A DNA stretch of 64,000 nt, from positions 98,548,799 to 98,612,798 of the forward strand of contig NC_061115.1 of assembly GCF_002878395.1 (NCBI RefSeq), in the 5' to 3' direction. Below are positions 1-11,234 of the stretch, in pieces. A program made the translations under genes and the position numbers. The stretch's first letter is position 1. Every line of letters begins with the position of its first letter. The notes under the pieces were generated by a model that saw only the letters and a list, made by a program, of their open reading frames with translations, was not told the DNA's origin and ran no database searches. The DNA comes from Capsicum annuum. Lineage: Eukaryota; Streptophyta; Magnoliopsida; Solanales; Solanaceae.

Positions 1-539
1 TTTTCTCTTGCCTATGACTTCCCAAAAACAGTACTCCTCATAAGAAATGTGTGAAGGGAGTTTATATATAGTTTAGAAAATATTAGAATGTCTAAAATTA
101 ATCCCAATTAGGTTAGGATAAGTTTTTTTTTCGCGCCACAACCCAAAACCAGAGGGGTGGCGCAAGGAACAACCTAAAATTCAGACCCGTGGCTAAACTT
201 GCACCATTATTTGCTTTGGGTGAGTGGAATAAGCCTTAAATATTTTCATGACAATAGCACATATCTGGATCACTACTTTCTAGAAACAGTGGTGCAAGAA
301 ATAATAAGTTTACCCTTCTGCACTCATTTTGTAATGCCTTGCGACATAGATTCTTTCTTGGTTTCCTTTGGTTCCTTAATTCTATTTTTCTTCTTGTTTA
401 ATCTCAAAAACCCTCAATACATTCCTATATATGCAAATCATGAAATAAAATCATAAATCACATCATTTAAGCTTAAGACAACACTAAAAATTGATCAAAT
501 GTGAGGAAAATGATGGTAAATAAGGTGATTTTACCCTTG

Positions 540-720
540 CATCAACGACCTTTGGTCACATAAGAAACCATCGCTTAAGTGACAAAGGTATCATTTAAGC
601 GATACCTATTGGGTGATTCTAGGTCACTTTAGCAATAGCCTACCCACTTTAGCGATATTCACTTAAAGGACCTTACGGGCACTTAAGCAATTCACCAGCA
701 ACAACTGATACTAGCAATTT
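540..720 (-). repeat. Inverted-word cassette of the layer 0 LTR
   Basis: A run of variants of CACTTAAG, CACTTTAGCGA and TTAAGCGATA in both orientations fills this 180-base stretch. The same kind of cassette, with related words, sits at 23994-24201 in the E2 LTR. No protein reading is convincing. Confidence 0.5.
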
Positions 721-764
721 TTTAAAGTCTACGCCAACCCTTATGATTTATCCAAAATCCCGTA

Positions 765-769
765 TACAC
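765..769. repeat. Target site duplication of E1 (left), TACAC
   Basis: TACAC precedes the TG that starts the left LTR, and the same five bases follow the CA that ends the right LTR at 23317-23321. A 5-base duplication is standard for Ty3/gypsy integrase and fixes both ends of E1. Confidence 0.9.
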
Positions 770-2690
770 TGTAATACCCTCAAATTATGGGTATTTTATT
801 TTGAGCCTTTTCGTGCTTGAACTATTAATTTTTAACTTAAATAATATTTGGGGATGTAAAAAGGGTAACTCAAAAGAGTTTTTGAATTTTCAAATGGGGT
901 TTGGGGTAGTTTTAGGTCTTGGAGCCAGTAAGCCTCTAGGATAGACCTGTGACATAAAAGGTAATCACCGTGATAAGGTCTGCGACACACAGGTTAAAAA
1001 GAGGCGAAGGGCAATGAGGTATTTACACCTTTGGATGACCCTTAAGTGTTATATAACCCCTTTACTTTAGTTTTAAGATACTTTTTACTCCCAAATTAAT
1101 TCACAAAGTAGAAACCTCAAGAAGGCCAAGGATTCCACCATACATTCATCTCTTGGGTTCCAAGCTCAAGATTTCTTCCTAATTTTTTTGTGTTTGAGGC
1201 ATGTAGCTCTTTCCCTTGAAGTTATGTCTTATTTATTGCATAAATTGATTATTAATGCATGGTTTTGTTTTGGGTTTTGATATAGTTGAGTGATTTTGAC
1301 TTTTTTGGTGAATTAATTAATTTTTCATAGCTATTTTATAATATTCATTATTTATTAGTGGGTTCAAACATTATGGGATGCATGGGAATGGTATTAAATG
1401 GAGGGATCTTGGTTAGTCACTAATTTTATGATTTTGACTTGATTTATGGCTTTGGAAATTATATACCCTCAACCTGTTTGTTAAATTGTAAATGAATTTG
1501 ATTTTGTCACTTGGTTTGACTTACCCACCTATGTAATTGCATAACTTAAAGGTTAAAAATATACTTGGATTTTAAAGGCCTTGTTGGCTATGTTTTGATT
1601 TAATGAACAAAAGGGGTCAAGGAATTCCTCCATACTTGATTTAATGAACAAAATGGGGGTCGAGGCATTCCCCCTAGCTAAATATGGTTGTTATGGAATA
1701 GAGATAAACTTCCAAGTGTAAGGGTATGATGATACCCAAGTATGCATTAATAGTTGGTTCATTGATTTATAAATGAGTTCTGTGAAACTTATTTTAAATT
1801 GGGCTTTAAAGCAGTTATGTAGCTATGCCATGGAGGTATCGGTCTTTGATGACTAATACTGGAAACTCATGTTTGCCAACGTAAAGGTTGGTCTTGATGA
1901 CCTGCATACATGGTTCACACTATTGATGTATATTTGTATCTTAGATTAATGTGAGGTCGGGCATTACATGGACTTTCTCAATACCTCCAGCTTATACAGT
2001 AACATACATTGAGGCCTTATTATCAGGGGAAGCTAAACCCATACAGCCCATGGGTTACTATTTATTATGATTGATCTACACAGCCCAGGTTAACATTTTA
2101 AAGTTCATCCTAAGCCTTGTTCCTTTTCTCGACATATGAAATATATATATGTATGTATTACATGTGATGTTGTTCTTTGGATTTACTGGTATTTGAATTA
2201 TGGATCGTGGCATTTATTTTCATCCTTTACCCCTTAGTTACATATTAGTGTTTAACCCACTAACAGCCTTCAGATGCTGCATTCCACTTAATGCAGGGTC
2301 CAAAGGCAAGTCTACCTTTTCTTCACAGTGATCAAGTGTTAATGGTTAGATCGAGAGTTGAATTGATGTAATGAGCTTCTATCTATCAAAATACTTTATT
2401 TCATATGTTAGACCTTATGTCGTAGACTTTATTTCATATTAGTTTAGTTATGATCGAGGGCATATCCCAACACTTTATTAGTACTCAATTTATGATAGAG
2501 GTTTATGGATACTGTGGACATGGGTATTGTGAATGTTTCTAGGTATTGATATCACTTAGACTATTGGGGATGTTTCTTCTATCTTTATATATATGTTTTG
2601 TTCTAATTTGGATAGGCTAAGGGGCTGATCACTAGTCCTTAGTGGACTTACCATACCCATCACGACCAGGCCTTGGTTTGGGTTGTGACA
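770..2690 (+). repeat. E1 5' LTR (1921 bp)
   Basis: It starts TGTAATACCC and ends GGTTGTGACA, and is followed by the primer-binding site. It aligns along its length with 21473-23316, with about 100 bases of extra sequence near 1330-1430. It contains a TATA-like box at 1049-1057. CG sites kept in one LTR are often TG or CA in the other, the usual trace of cytosine methylation decay. Confidence 0.9.
1049..1057 (+). promoter_or_regulatory. TATA-like box in the E1 5' LTR
   Basis: TTATATAAC is kept at the same place in the right LTR (21782-21790, TATATAACC). It lies about 280 bases into the LTR and just after a GC-bearing word segment (about 930-1010). It is the likely U3/R promoter; the start site cannot be seen. 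Confidence 0.6.
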
Positions 2691-2693
2691 AAT

Positions 2694-2706
2694 TTAGTAT
2701 CAGATC
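2694..2706 (+). other. E1 primer-binding site (initiator-Met tRNA)
   Basis: The bases after the LTR, TTAGTATCAGATC, match the canonical plant initiator-Met primer site TGGTATCAGAGC with a few substitutions. It starts about three bases past the LTR end, the usual spacing. Confidence 0.75.
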
Positions 2707-2888
2707 ATAAGTTTTGGTGTCATGAAATGTCTGTAAACTATGTATAGTAGAGTCTTTTTTATCGGTGTGTAGCACACCACACTTATAAAAGAGAGGCTAT
2801 GAGGCATTTAGGAATGTTTCTCTTTCTTTCTGTCTATTTTTCAAGTTATAGAGTCTCGAGTATTTAATCCTCTCTGATTCCTATTTGT

Positions 2889-3545
2889 TTGCCTTTCAAA
2901 TCATACATTCCAGACGATCTAATGTTCATGGAGAATCTACTATCCCATTTGGGGCTAATAGATGGAACTCATCCTACTCTTAGAGTGAAGACCCAGTCTA
3001 GGATCACTGCTTCTGACTGTTTCATAGAATTCCACCAATCTCCAGTGATATTTCTGCAGTTAGTGGTACTTAAACTCAGCCACCTCAGAAAGATATTACC
3101 AATGATGAGTTCTGTTAGTCCATTCATCTATTGACTCAGTTGATGTCATCTCAGTCATATCTGGCAGGTTGGTATTATTATGAGTTCTTCTGAGCTACTA
3201 GGGTAGGCTAGTTTATGTGGTTGAGCCTTGCTACTTTTACTAGTATTAAGGTTTAGGAGGATCCTTAGAGTTTTATTAATAAGATAGAGAATATTTTTTG
3301 GGTAATGCGTGATACTGAGGTAGAGGGTGTGGAATTCGTTCCTTATCGGTTTAAAGATATACCATACTAATTATATAAAGAGTGGGAGTAGCTTAGGAGT
3401 GATGATGTGGAGGATGCTTTATGGGATGACTTCTCTAGTGCTTTTCTTGACTTCTTCTTTCCTTGGGAGTTGAGGAAGGTGAAAGTACAGGAGTTTATGA
3501 ACATATGCAAGATAGGATGACTGTTAAGGATCATGCATTGAACAA
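2889..3545 (+). pseudogene. gag: E1 gag, N-terminal part, broken
   Basis: Capsid polyprotein fragment of E1. A start at 2889 follows the long leader after the primer site. Past several stops and frame changes, the middle (about 3254-3510) carries the typical gypsy gag core: EDP near its start, a stretch like SFINKIENIFWVM, then VPYRF, and WDDFSSAFLDFFFPWELRK. This is the retrotransposon gag family that forms the particle shell. The reading stops at about 3545, where the Athila array begins. The zinc knuckle and protease, which should follow, are absent on the far side too. It cannot encode a working protein. Confidence 0.75.
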
Positions 3546-3555
3546 TGTTGGCCAA

Positions 3556-3830
3556 TAGTCACATTTCAGCAAAAACTTATGAGCTTCCTTGAACAATGTT
3601 GTCCAATAATAGCTGCTCTACACCACCTTCCTAGACATTTGGTCACCTGCATGGTGACCTTAAACTGGGAAAGCATGAAATGCTTGCAAAATACATAATA
3701 TATTCAATTCTGGCACACATCTCCTTATAATATTGTCAGCAAATCACCGAAAAAGATACAGCTCATCCCAAAAGTAATGTGTCACATCATGCAGAAATTT
3801 CTTTCTTTGACGAAAAGAAAGATTTTATGG
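3556..3830 (-). pseudogene. pol: Athila copy A: start of integrase, truncated
   Basis: This stretch aligns with 12120-12420 of copy B, the linker and integrase zinc-finger region. The copy ends near 3550, against E1 gag sequence, so the catalytic core and C-terminus of integrase are absent. The truncation explains why copy A has no left LTR. Confidence 0.7.
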
Positions 3831-5250
3831 AATGACCTCACTCACAACATAATTTGCAAAATCAGCGTACCAAGGCATTTTCTCCATAGCAGCGGCCAAG
3901 ATCTCTTCATCAGGAATTGCATCATTTATCTCCATTTCATCACTAACTACCTGCTCACTTTCTATTCTAGATAGGTGATCCGCAACTTGGTTTTCAAAAC
4001 CCTTCCTATCTTTGACTTCAAAGTCAAATTCTTGTAGCAGCAACACCTATCTAATCAGCCTTGATTTTGCATCCTTCTTAGCCTTCAAATTGCTCAAGGC
4101 TGCATGGTCAGTGTGGACCACCACCTTGGTCCCAAGTAGGTAAGCCCTGAATTTCTCAAAAGAATACACTACAGCGAGGAGTTCCTGTTCAGTGACGGTG
4201 TAGTTATTTTGTTCTCCATTCAGTGATTTGTTGGCATAATATATTGGATAAAATAGTTTCTCCTTCTTTTGTCCCATTACAGCTCCAAGGTAAACACCGC
4301 TTGCATCACACATGATCTCAAATATTTTTGACCAGTCCAGTGCAACAATGATAGGGGCTTCGATCATCTTCCTTTTAAGGCATTCAAAATTCCTTCAAGA
4401 AATTGTCATTAAACAAGAACTTCACTTCATTCTCCAAAAGTTTACAAAGTGAATTTGCAACCTTTGAGACGTTTTTTATAAACTTCCGATAAAAGTTAGC
4501 ATGTCCAAGAAAGCTACGTAGTCCCTTCACTGAAATAGGAGGAGGTAGTTTCTCAATAACTTCAACCTTGGCTTGATCAACCTCTATCCCTTTTGCTGAA
4601 ATTTTGTGCCCAATAACGATGCCTTCCTTTACCATGAAGTGGTATTTCTCCCAATTAACCACCAAATTGAATTCAACACATCGTTTCAAGGCCATACTCA
4701 AGTTTTCCAAACACATCTCAAAAGAATCTCCCACCACAGAGAAATCATCCATGAACACCTCTAAGGTATCTTCCACCATATCTGAGAAAATAGACATCAT
4801 GCACTATTGGAAAGTAGAGGGTACATTGCATAGCCCAAACGGCATCCTCTTAAATACAAAGGTGCCATATGGACATGTGAATGTCGTCTTCTCCTGATCT
4901 TCAGGAGCAATACATATCTGGTTATATCCAAAATAACCTTCCAAGAAACAATAACATCATCTTTCGGCCAATCGATCAACCATTTGATCCATAAAGGGAA
5001 TTGGGAAGTTGTATTTCGAAGTCTATGAGTTTAGTTTATGGTATTCCATTCAAACTCTCCACACAGTCATATGCCTAAGAGGAATCAACTCATTCGTTTC
5101 ATTCGTAACAACAGTCACACCCTTTTTTGGGCACACATTGAACTGGGATCACCCATTTACTATCAGAAATAGGGTATACCACTACCGCATACAACCACTG
5201 AATAATTTTTTTCTTACTACCTCTTGAATTGGTGGGTTAAGAAGGCACGG
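3825..5250 (-). pseudogene. pol: Athila copy A: reverse transcriptase and RNase H, broken
   Basis: The RT catalytic box VFMDDFSVVGDS is visible (about 4730-4765), followed by the thumb-region phrases HFMVKEGIV and GLRSFLGHANFYRKFIK. After a break comes RNase H, with IMCDASGVYLGAV, NYTVTEQELLAVV and VVHTDHAAL, then [14 protein letters not shown] and a DHLSRIE tail. These are the standard Athila RT/RNase H blocks, which copy element RNA into DNA and remove the template. Segments 4797-4979, 4384-4800, 4047-4367 and 3825-4046 are separate open stretches in shifting frames, so several indels and stops have occurred. The two catalytic Asp of the FMDDF box are still encoded. Confidence 0.88.
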
Positions 5251-5442
5251 GTGCTGGATGGATGGAGTACAATCATCCTCAAGTTTTATTTTATGCGTGC
5301 AGATGCCAGGGGGAATGCTAATAATATCTGTGGTAGTCTATCCTATTGCTCTCTTGTACTTTTGAAGTACTGAAATAGGTGCTTCTACCCACTACTCGCC
5401 CAAATTCGCTGCAATAATAATGGGTAGCATGTTTCCATTGCC

Positions 5443-6170
5443 CTAAAACACGTACCTTAAATGCCCAAGCAATTCTTTCAATTCCAACACTGGTGGCTCT
5501 TCAATGGATGGATTAGCCGGTGGTGTTGGTCGATTAGCAAGATCAAGATCTAGATTCTTAGGAGCATAAGAGCATGAACCCATTCCTGACAAAGCAAAAA
5601 CAATCTCTTCATACTCCTCAATGCATCCACGATCAAAATTTATCAGAATTGCGGCTAAAGGCTCAACAACAAGTTTTTCCTCTATTGACACCTTTCGCTC
5701 ATCCTCATAATATACATCGACAATTGAGAACACACTCACTTCCTTATGTTTCCTCATTTATTTTCACACATCAAAGTGCATCACCTCATCATTTATTCTG
5801 AATAAGAGCTCATTAGCTCGCAAATCGATCAACATACTTCCAGTTGCAAGAAAAGGTCAACCCAACATTATGGGCACCTCGAAGTCCACCTCACAATCGA
5901 GAATGACAAAATCCACAGGAAATATAAAGCTTAGCTAGCTTCACCAACACATCATAGAAAATACCAACAGGTTATTTTACCAACCTGTCCGATATTGTGA
6001 GTCGCATGTTAGTGGGTGTGGGATTTCCCAAACCCATCTTTTTATACACGGCTAGCGGTATAAGATTAATTATCACGCCTAGATCATATAAGGCCTTAGC
6101 AAAGTCCAGAGACCCGATTGTACATGGGATAGTGAATGCTCCAAGGTTGGCCTTCTTTTGCACCAAGGTC
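5443..6170 (-). pseudogene. pol: Athila copy A: protease and linker, broken
   Basis: The retropepsin segment (about 6040-6110) reads ALYDLGVIINLIPLAVYKK. The D-L-G triplet at the aspartic protease active site is the Athila form of D-(S/T)-G, and IINLIPLAVYKKMGLG is the conserved block after it. The linker to RT continues to about 5443 with low-complexity acidic stretches (EERKVSIEEKLVVEP, LELKELLGHLRYVF). Frameshifts and stops separate the pieces. The protein would have cut the Gag-Pol polyprotein. Confidence 0.78.
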
Positions 6171-8171
6171 CTCGCAGAAATAGCACTTCAATAATAGAGA
6201 TTATAAAATTATGGAGATTATCCTCTATTTCGTAGCTCACTGATCTTTTCTTCCTCGTAAGATCCTTAATAAATTTAGTATACCCTGGCATTTGCCCATG
6301 TACATCCACCAAAGGCACATTTATTTTTAACAGCTTCAATATCGCCATGAATTTACTAAATGTTTTGTCCTCAACCATCTTTTTAAATCTTAAAGGAAAG
6401 GTAGGTGGTGGTATCGGGAGAGTTTTTACCACTATTTCGTTTTCCTTCTCTTTCTCTTTTTCTAAAATATCATCAGAACCATCCAGATTCTCAGACTGCA
6501 CTGGACATTCTTCTTTGGGTTCATTCTCTGCATTAATCACATCTTTAATCAAACTTTTTCCCATATAAGGGCCAGGTAATATCTTACCACTACTAGTGGT
6601 AATCGCCATACATGAGCCATTATTTCAAGGATTCTGGATAGTGTCACTACAAAATGTTCCACTCTTCCTCTGGTTCAGCACTGCAGAGATTTGACAATTT
6701 ATTGTCCTAGCTGTTTGATTGCAGTGAAGTGCGAGTTTACCAACTCACTAATAGAAGACAAGTTGGACTTAATAGTTGTCACACCTGAGTTGGTAGCCTC
6801 CACTCCTTTTAACAATTTATTCATCATGGCCTCCATGGACATTTTTTAAGAACTTGTTGTAGCATCCTTATGGTTTCCAGGAGGGATATATAGCCCACCC
6901 CTATCATTATTACTCCTCCAATTTCCTTTCTCCTGATTCTTATATCTAGGCTTATTATAATAATTTCCATCTTGATTCCCTTGACTATATCCTCAGAAAC
7001 CCCCCTGATTATTAAAATAATTTGCCTCTTTTTTTGGATCAGCATCAACTCTATCTTGACATCCCACAGCTTTCACCTTCTCAGTCTTGCCTGATAGCAA
7101 GTTCTTGGTTAGCAAGTCTATCTGCATTTTTAGGTGAGCAATGTCTTGTTCACGTTCCTTATCTTTTCTACGTTGTTCCGCATTCATAGCCACAGAAACA
7201 GTGAGGCATTCTACTACAGTCTTTAGTATGCCATGACCGACTCTGTTTGGTCATTCTCTCTAGCATTTCTGAAGCTTCTGTTAATGTAAGATCAACAAAT
7301 GAACCACCAGCAGCATTATCTATAATTGGTTTTTTCACAGAGTTAAGAGTCTTGTACAAAGTCTCCATCAAGTGTATGTATATCATATTGTGGTTCAGAC
7401 ACTGTGTCTGTTTCTTTTTTAATCTCTCTCAGGTTTCATGCAAAGCTTTGGTTGGGAGCTGTCTGAAGTTACTGATCTCGTCCCTTAACTATACCCTCCT
7501 AGAGGTTCAAAAGAACCATTCTAGGAACGCATCTTTCAACTATCTCCAGTTAGATTTCGAATAGGGCGTCAACTCATTTAACCACTTTGTTACCTTCCTA
7601 GACAGAGACAACGAGAACAATCTCAAGAGAATTGCATTCTGACCTACTCCTGGGTTATCAAAATATTTACAACTGGTGACAAAGTTCACCAAATGTATAT
7701 TCAGATCATCGCCAGGAAGGCTACCAAACAACCCCTTTAGATTAAGGAGTTGAATTATAGTACTCGTAATGCTGAACTTTGCCCCTGGTGCCAATGGTGG
7801 AGGAATAATTGCACCTGTAGAACCTCTTTCATCAATTCTATCATCATCATCATTGAAATCATACTGAACAGGCTGGCGATCCTTCCTTACTTTGAATGGA
7901 CGGTTCCTGTTGGCATTATGTTGTACTGGTGCAGCTATTTATTATGCACACCTTGGTTACAAGGGTTTAGCAACTCCTCATCTCCCAAATCTTTATCCTC
8001 AGGATTTGGATGTCGTACTTGTTGATCGACATTCTGCATATTCACCTAAGCTCTAGCTAAGGCTGCTAACCTGTCATCCTCCTGCTGGTCTGCCATTCTT
8101 CCAATTAGTTTCGGTTCCAGATTAAAGGGTAACAATAGTCCTCTTGAACTTCTAGTCTTAGCATACACCAT
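6170..8171 (-). pseudogene. gag: Athila copy A: gag, broken
   Basis: The likely start is the ATG at 8171-8169, about 100 bases from the primer site. It is in frame with a second ATG (8096-8094) opening MADQQEDDRL. The capsid core lies at 7540-7794 (IIQLLNLKGLFGSLPGDD, then ILLRLFSLSLSRKVTKWL), the classic retrotransposon gag block. Downstream, 7168-7386 carries IDNAAGGSFVDLT and EASEMLERMT, also diagnostic of Athila-like gag. The later part (6079-6609) is a Lys/Glu-rich linker that runs towards the protease. Multiple stops and shifts are present. Confidence 0.8.
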
Positions 8172-8270
8172 AAAAGTCCTGCAGAAAACAAAAACAACAA
8201 ACAAACGTAAAACTAAGAAACTTGAATAACAGTCAGTTAGCGCACCTAAACTTTAATTTACAATCGTATT

Positions 8271-8287
8271 CCCTAGCAACGACGACA
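8271..8287 (-). other. Athila copy A primer-binding site (tRNA-Asp)
   Basis: On the minus strand TGTCGTCGTTGCTAGGG follows the LTR after a 4-base spacer. It matches TGGCGCCGTTGCCGGGG, the complement of the 3' end of plant tRNA-Asp, at most positions. Confidence 0.75.
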
Positions 8288-9212
8288 TTTTTGATAACAC
8301 TAAAACTACACCTCTCATGTGAGAATGTAAGCGATCGTTGTCAATACATAACCCAACTAGGTTGGGGTCAAATCCTACAGGGAATATAGTGTGAACTTAA
8401 GTCGTTTGTGATTTAATCAACTGATAGTTGGATGTTTCCTGAAATAGGGGTTTTGGAGATTAGAAAATAATTGTTGGTCACTTTAGTTTCAGTGTTTGTA
8501 ATAATTGTTTTATGTAAAACCAGATTTATGCTCACTATTGGTGTTGGAATTTGACAGACGCTAGTATCGATTCAAGATTCTTGTGATAGGCAGGAACAAT
8601 AGATTATCCTTGTCAAATTTATGCCTAAATGTCTGTCGACCTACTTAAGCATTTAACTACCAAATTCTCTCGAACTTAGGGAGTTTATATTTCATAACAG
8701 AATGTTATCTCAGGTTAACTAATCTTGCTACAACATTAATTATTAAATGAAAGTTTGGTAGCTTCCAAGTCCCTATTGATAATTCACTTCTTTCTAGGGT
8801 TGATTTCTTAGATCAAGAAAATCAGTAGTAAGCACGACCTATTGTTTGCAACCAACAGATAAAGTGTAAAGCAGAGGTATTACCAAGAAGTTACTACCAC
8901 CGTTAGAATCCTAAACACTTAGTTATGTTACGAACCCAGACCCATAGATCCCATAACTCGGGTTAAGGGGTTAGCAAATCATACTGTAAAGATCAATACG
9001 GCTTGTTGAATTCATAATGCTATGGAATAATACTTACAACAAAAGTGAATAGCAATAGTTGTATTTCAGATTAAATTACAGTAGAAAAATCCCAAAAATT
9101 ATTATGATAATCTCTCCAGAGATAATTGTAAACTTGTATCAAAAACTAGAGAGCAAAAATGTGAAATTTAAGTCTAGAAGTCGAGTCCCAGCCCCAAGAA
9201 AACCCTAGACAA

Positions 9213-9222
9213 TACTTTAAAT
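9213..9222 (-). promoter_or_regulatory. TATA-like box of the Athila LTR
   Basis: The plus strand reads TACTTTAAATAG around here. The minus-strand CTATTTAAAG lies just downstream of the repeated-word cassette (9270-9620), as in the other LTR families of this window. The second LTR keeps the same site (about 17773-17782). Confidence 0.5.
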
Positions 9223-9269
9223 AGTTCACCCTAATTATGGAAACAAAATCACACAGTTCAGTAATTTCT

Positions 9270-9620
9270 TGGACAGGTGACGACATTTTGTGATGCCTTA
9301 TCAGGAGTCTGATACTTGTCACAGATGTCGTCAGCTCCTCTTTGCTTTTGACATTAACTGCCTTAGGCTGACAATGAAGCATGATAGATTATCATATCTT
9401 TGACGACTTATCACAGATGTCATCGATGATTTACTTCAGCTCTCATGTTTTTCATTAGGATAATGACTATCATGACGGCTTATCATAACTCTGATGACTT
9501 ATGACATATCGTTGTCACTTCTTCCAACTGAATCCCATTCTATATTTAAGGCTGATGATGAAGCTGATAACTTATCAGAGTGCTGACGACTTATTAGGAA
9601 TGGCGTCTGCCACACTTCTC
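9270..9620 (-). repeat. Repeated-word cassette in the Athila U3
   Basis: At least six variants of TGACGACTTATCA occur here, among them GACGACTTATCAC, GACGGCTTATCAT, GATGACTTATGAC and GATAACTTATCAG. They are mixed with CTGACGATGAAGC and GATGTCGTC words. The same block is present in the other Athila LTR (about 17830-18175). It lies upstream of the TATA-like box and has no coding sense. Confidence 0.65.
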
Positions 9621-9794
9621 TTCTATTTGCTTTAGATTTCAACTCTTTTACTTCAATCATTGTTGGTTCTCTTATATCTTGACTTCCACTACAAAATCAA
9701 AGATAAAACATTCAAAAATGACAAAATTTGCCTAAGACTTTGCAATTATACTCAGTTGAAAGCCTCAAATGTGTTAGCATCTTCTCACACATCA

Positions 9795-9808
9795 ACACCC
9801 TCAACTTA
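9795..9808 (-). other. Polypurine tract of Athila copy B
   Basis: On the minus strand TTAAGTTGAGGGTGT directly precedes the LTR start TGATG, and an AGGACAAGCAA motif lies just upstream. This is the usual Athila/Tat polypurine setting, used to prime plus-strand synthesis. A second, similar TTAAGTTGAGGGTG occurs at about 11100. Confidence 0.75.
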
Positions 9809-11150
9809 AAATAATTGCTTGTCCTCAAGCAACTAAAACACAACAAAGAGGATACAAATTACATTTGGCAGTCAATCATCTATATTATCTCAAAACCATC
9901 TTTACCTTCTCCAAGGCCAATTAATTCCAAATCAACGGTATATGGTACTGAAGAACAACAATGGGACACACAGGAATCAAGATATGGCATTAATTCAACA
10001 ACAACAATGATGCGTGTATCAAGATTACGCTATCAAAATAAGTTAGCAACTAACAACGTAACCAATGTGCCCTCACTACAAAGAAGTCCTGCTTTACTTA
10101 TATCAGACATTACATATGTAACCATGGGGACAGTCACCAGAAACTAACTCTCAGCTTGAAGTTCCAACCAATGTATGTTGAATACCATAGGCTTGCCCTT
10201 ATTTTCATTACCAAGACTTTCAAACAGGTTATCTAGGATCACTATAGGTCTTCTCTTAGGCTTGTAATGTAGGCTAGGGGCTGGTATGATACTCAATGAT
10301 ATTTAAAGTGACTAAGCCTCCTTAACACAACACTAGATTTTGGGGTTTCACTCATTAGCCTTTTTCTATTCTTCTCTTTTCTTGATCACACTTATCAAGG
10401 ATGGGTCCAATTCTTTTCTACAATCACTTTTTTTTTCAAAACTTTTATTTTCTTGCTCTTTTTCACCGAACCTAGCTTTTTATTCTATTCTTTTACTCTA
10501 CCTTTCTTCATAATCATTTTATATCACGCACCCTATGATATCCACCCTCAACTTAGGTCATTTGCCTAAGTTAAGGTGCATAATATCCAAGGAGGACCAG
10601 GGCCAAAACAGGTTTATTATGATATAAAAATGGGACGGTGATAGGTATCATAAAAAGAAATAGGCTATTTAGGCTCAAAATAGGGATCAAGGGATAGTAT
10701 GCATACGGGGAAGGTTATATAGGCTAAAGTGGGCTAATATCAAAATGGCCTATGATCTTTTCCTAACCCCTATCCTTCAACCTAGGTAAGACTAATCGGG
10801 AAAGTTCTGAATCCAACATACAAAGGGAACTAAGTAAAATCTCACACACACGTGACACACAAGTATATCACAAGCTACTACTTATCTGGTTCATGTAACT
10901 GTTTAGCAATGGTTATCAAGTTACTAGAACTAATACCATGCAAAGATGAAAAGTGGTCACAATTATATTCAAATCACAAAGTTAAAGAATTAGACCACTT
11001 GAGTGGTGTTCACAAAATAACAAAACCATGTTAACTGCCTTAGGTACTTGTATTTCTCCTAGTCAACTACAAAATGTTACAACAACAACCCACCTTACAC
11101 CCTCAACTTAAAATCAAAGAAAAACTAAACTAACAATTAGGGTTTACCTA
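9809..11150 (-). other. Athila copy B: 3' region between integrase and LTR, no env seen
   Basis: Some Athila elements carry an env-like frame here. I see none. The stretch has only short chance frames, pyrimidine-rich runs (about 10370-10500), and a TTAAGTTGAGGGTG tract at each end. The two tracts suggest that either could have acted as the plus-strand primer, or that the segment was duplicated or inserted between them. Confidence 0.6.
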
Positions 11151-11234
11151 GAGTAGATCAGCACGGGAATCATAGGTTGCCTCCCATGTAGCACCTAATT
11201 TAACATCGCAACACGACTCAGGTGTCTCGATTAC

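Larger units (their letters stand above)
1..769 (-). repeat. Layer 0: part of an old minus-strand LTR (piece 1 of 3)
   Basis: No gene is visible here. Read on the minus strand, this segment continues from 23322-23478 and 59931-60210 once E1 and E2 are removed. Together they resemble the E2 LTR in order of landmarks: a start of the TGTAA(C/T)GAC type at 60210, the phrase AATTTGATAGGG (on the minus strand near 23350; counterpart near 23873 in E2), a segment like GGATTTTGGATAAATC (about 740-760), a GCTGGTG word, then a cluster of CTTAAG/CTTTAG words. It was broken when E1 inserted after base 769. The far end of the LTR lies at or beyond the window start. The family assignment is inference from short aligned landmarks, not a full alignment. 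Confidence 0.55.
8292..9794 (-). repeat. Shared central Athila LTR (1503 bp)
   Basis: On the minus strand it starts TGATGTGTGAG at 9794 and ends GTTATCA at 8292. It aligns with 16848-18351 (1504 bp). It works as the 3' LTR of copy B, because a purine-rich tract lies directly upstream, and as the 5' LTR of copy A, because a primer site lies directly downstream. A TATA-like CTTTAAATAG (minus) lies at 9213-9222. About 9270-9620 is a cassette of GACGACTTATCA-like words. Confidence 0.88.

Noticed and set aside
199..456. Open frame of 85 codons at the left edge
   Set aside because: No motif, rich in Phe and Leu from T-rich DNA, and it lies inside the old minus-strand LTR. Chance frame.
4604..4897. 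Plus-strand frames across the Athila gag and pol regions
   Set aside because: They are antisense shadows of clearly recognisable minus-strand RT, RNase H and gag.
9815..10147. 110-codon plus-strand frame near the Athila 3' end, and a possible env gene on the minus strand
   Set aside because: The plus-strand frame is antisense to the element and has no motif. The minus strand shows no long frame, signal peptide or membrane pattern.
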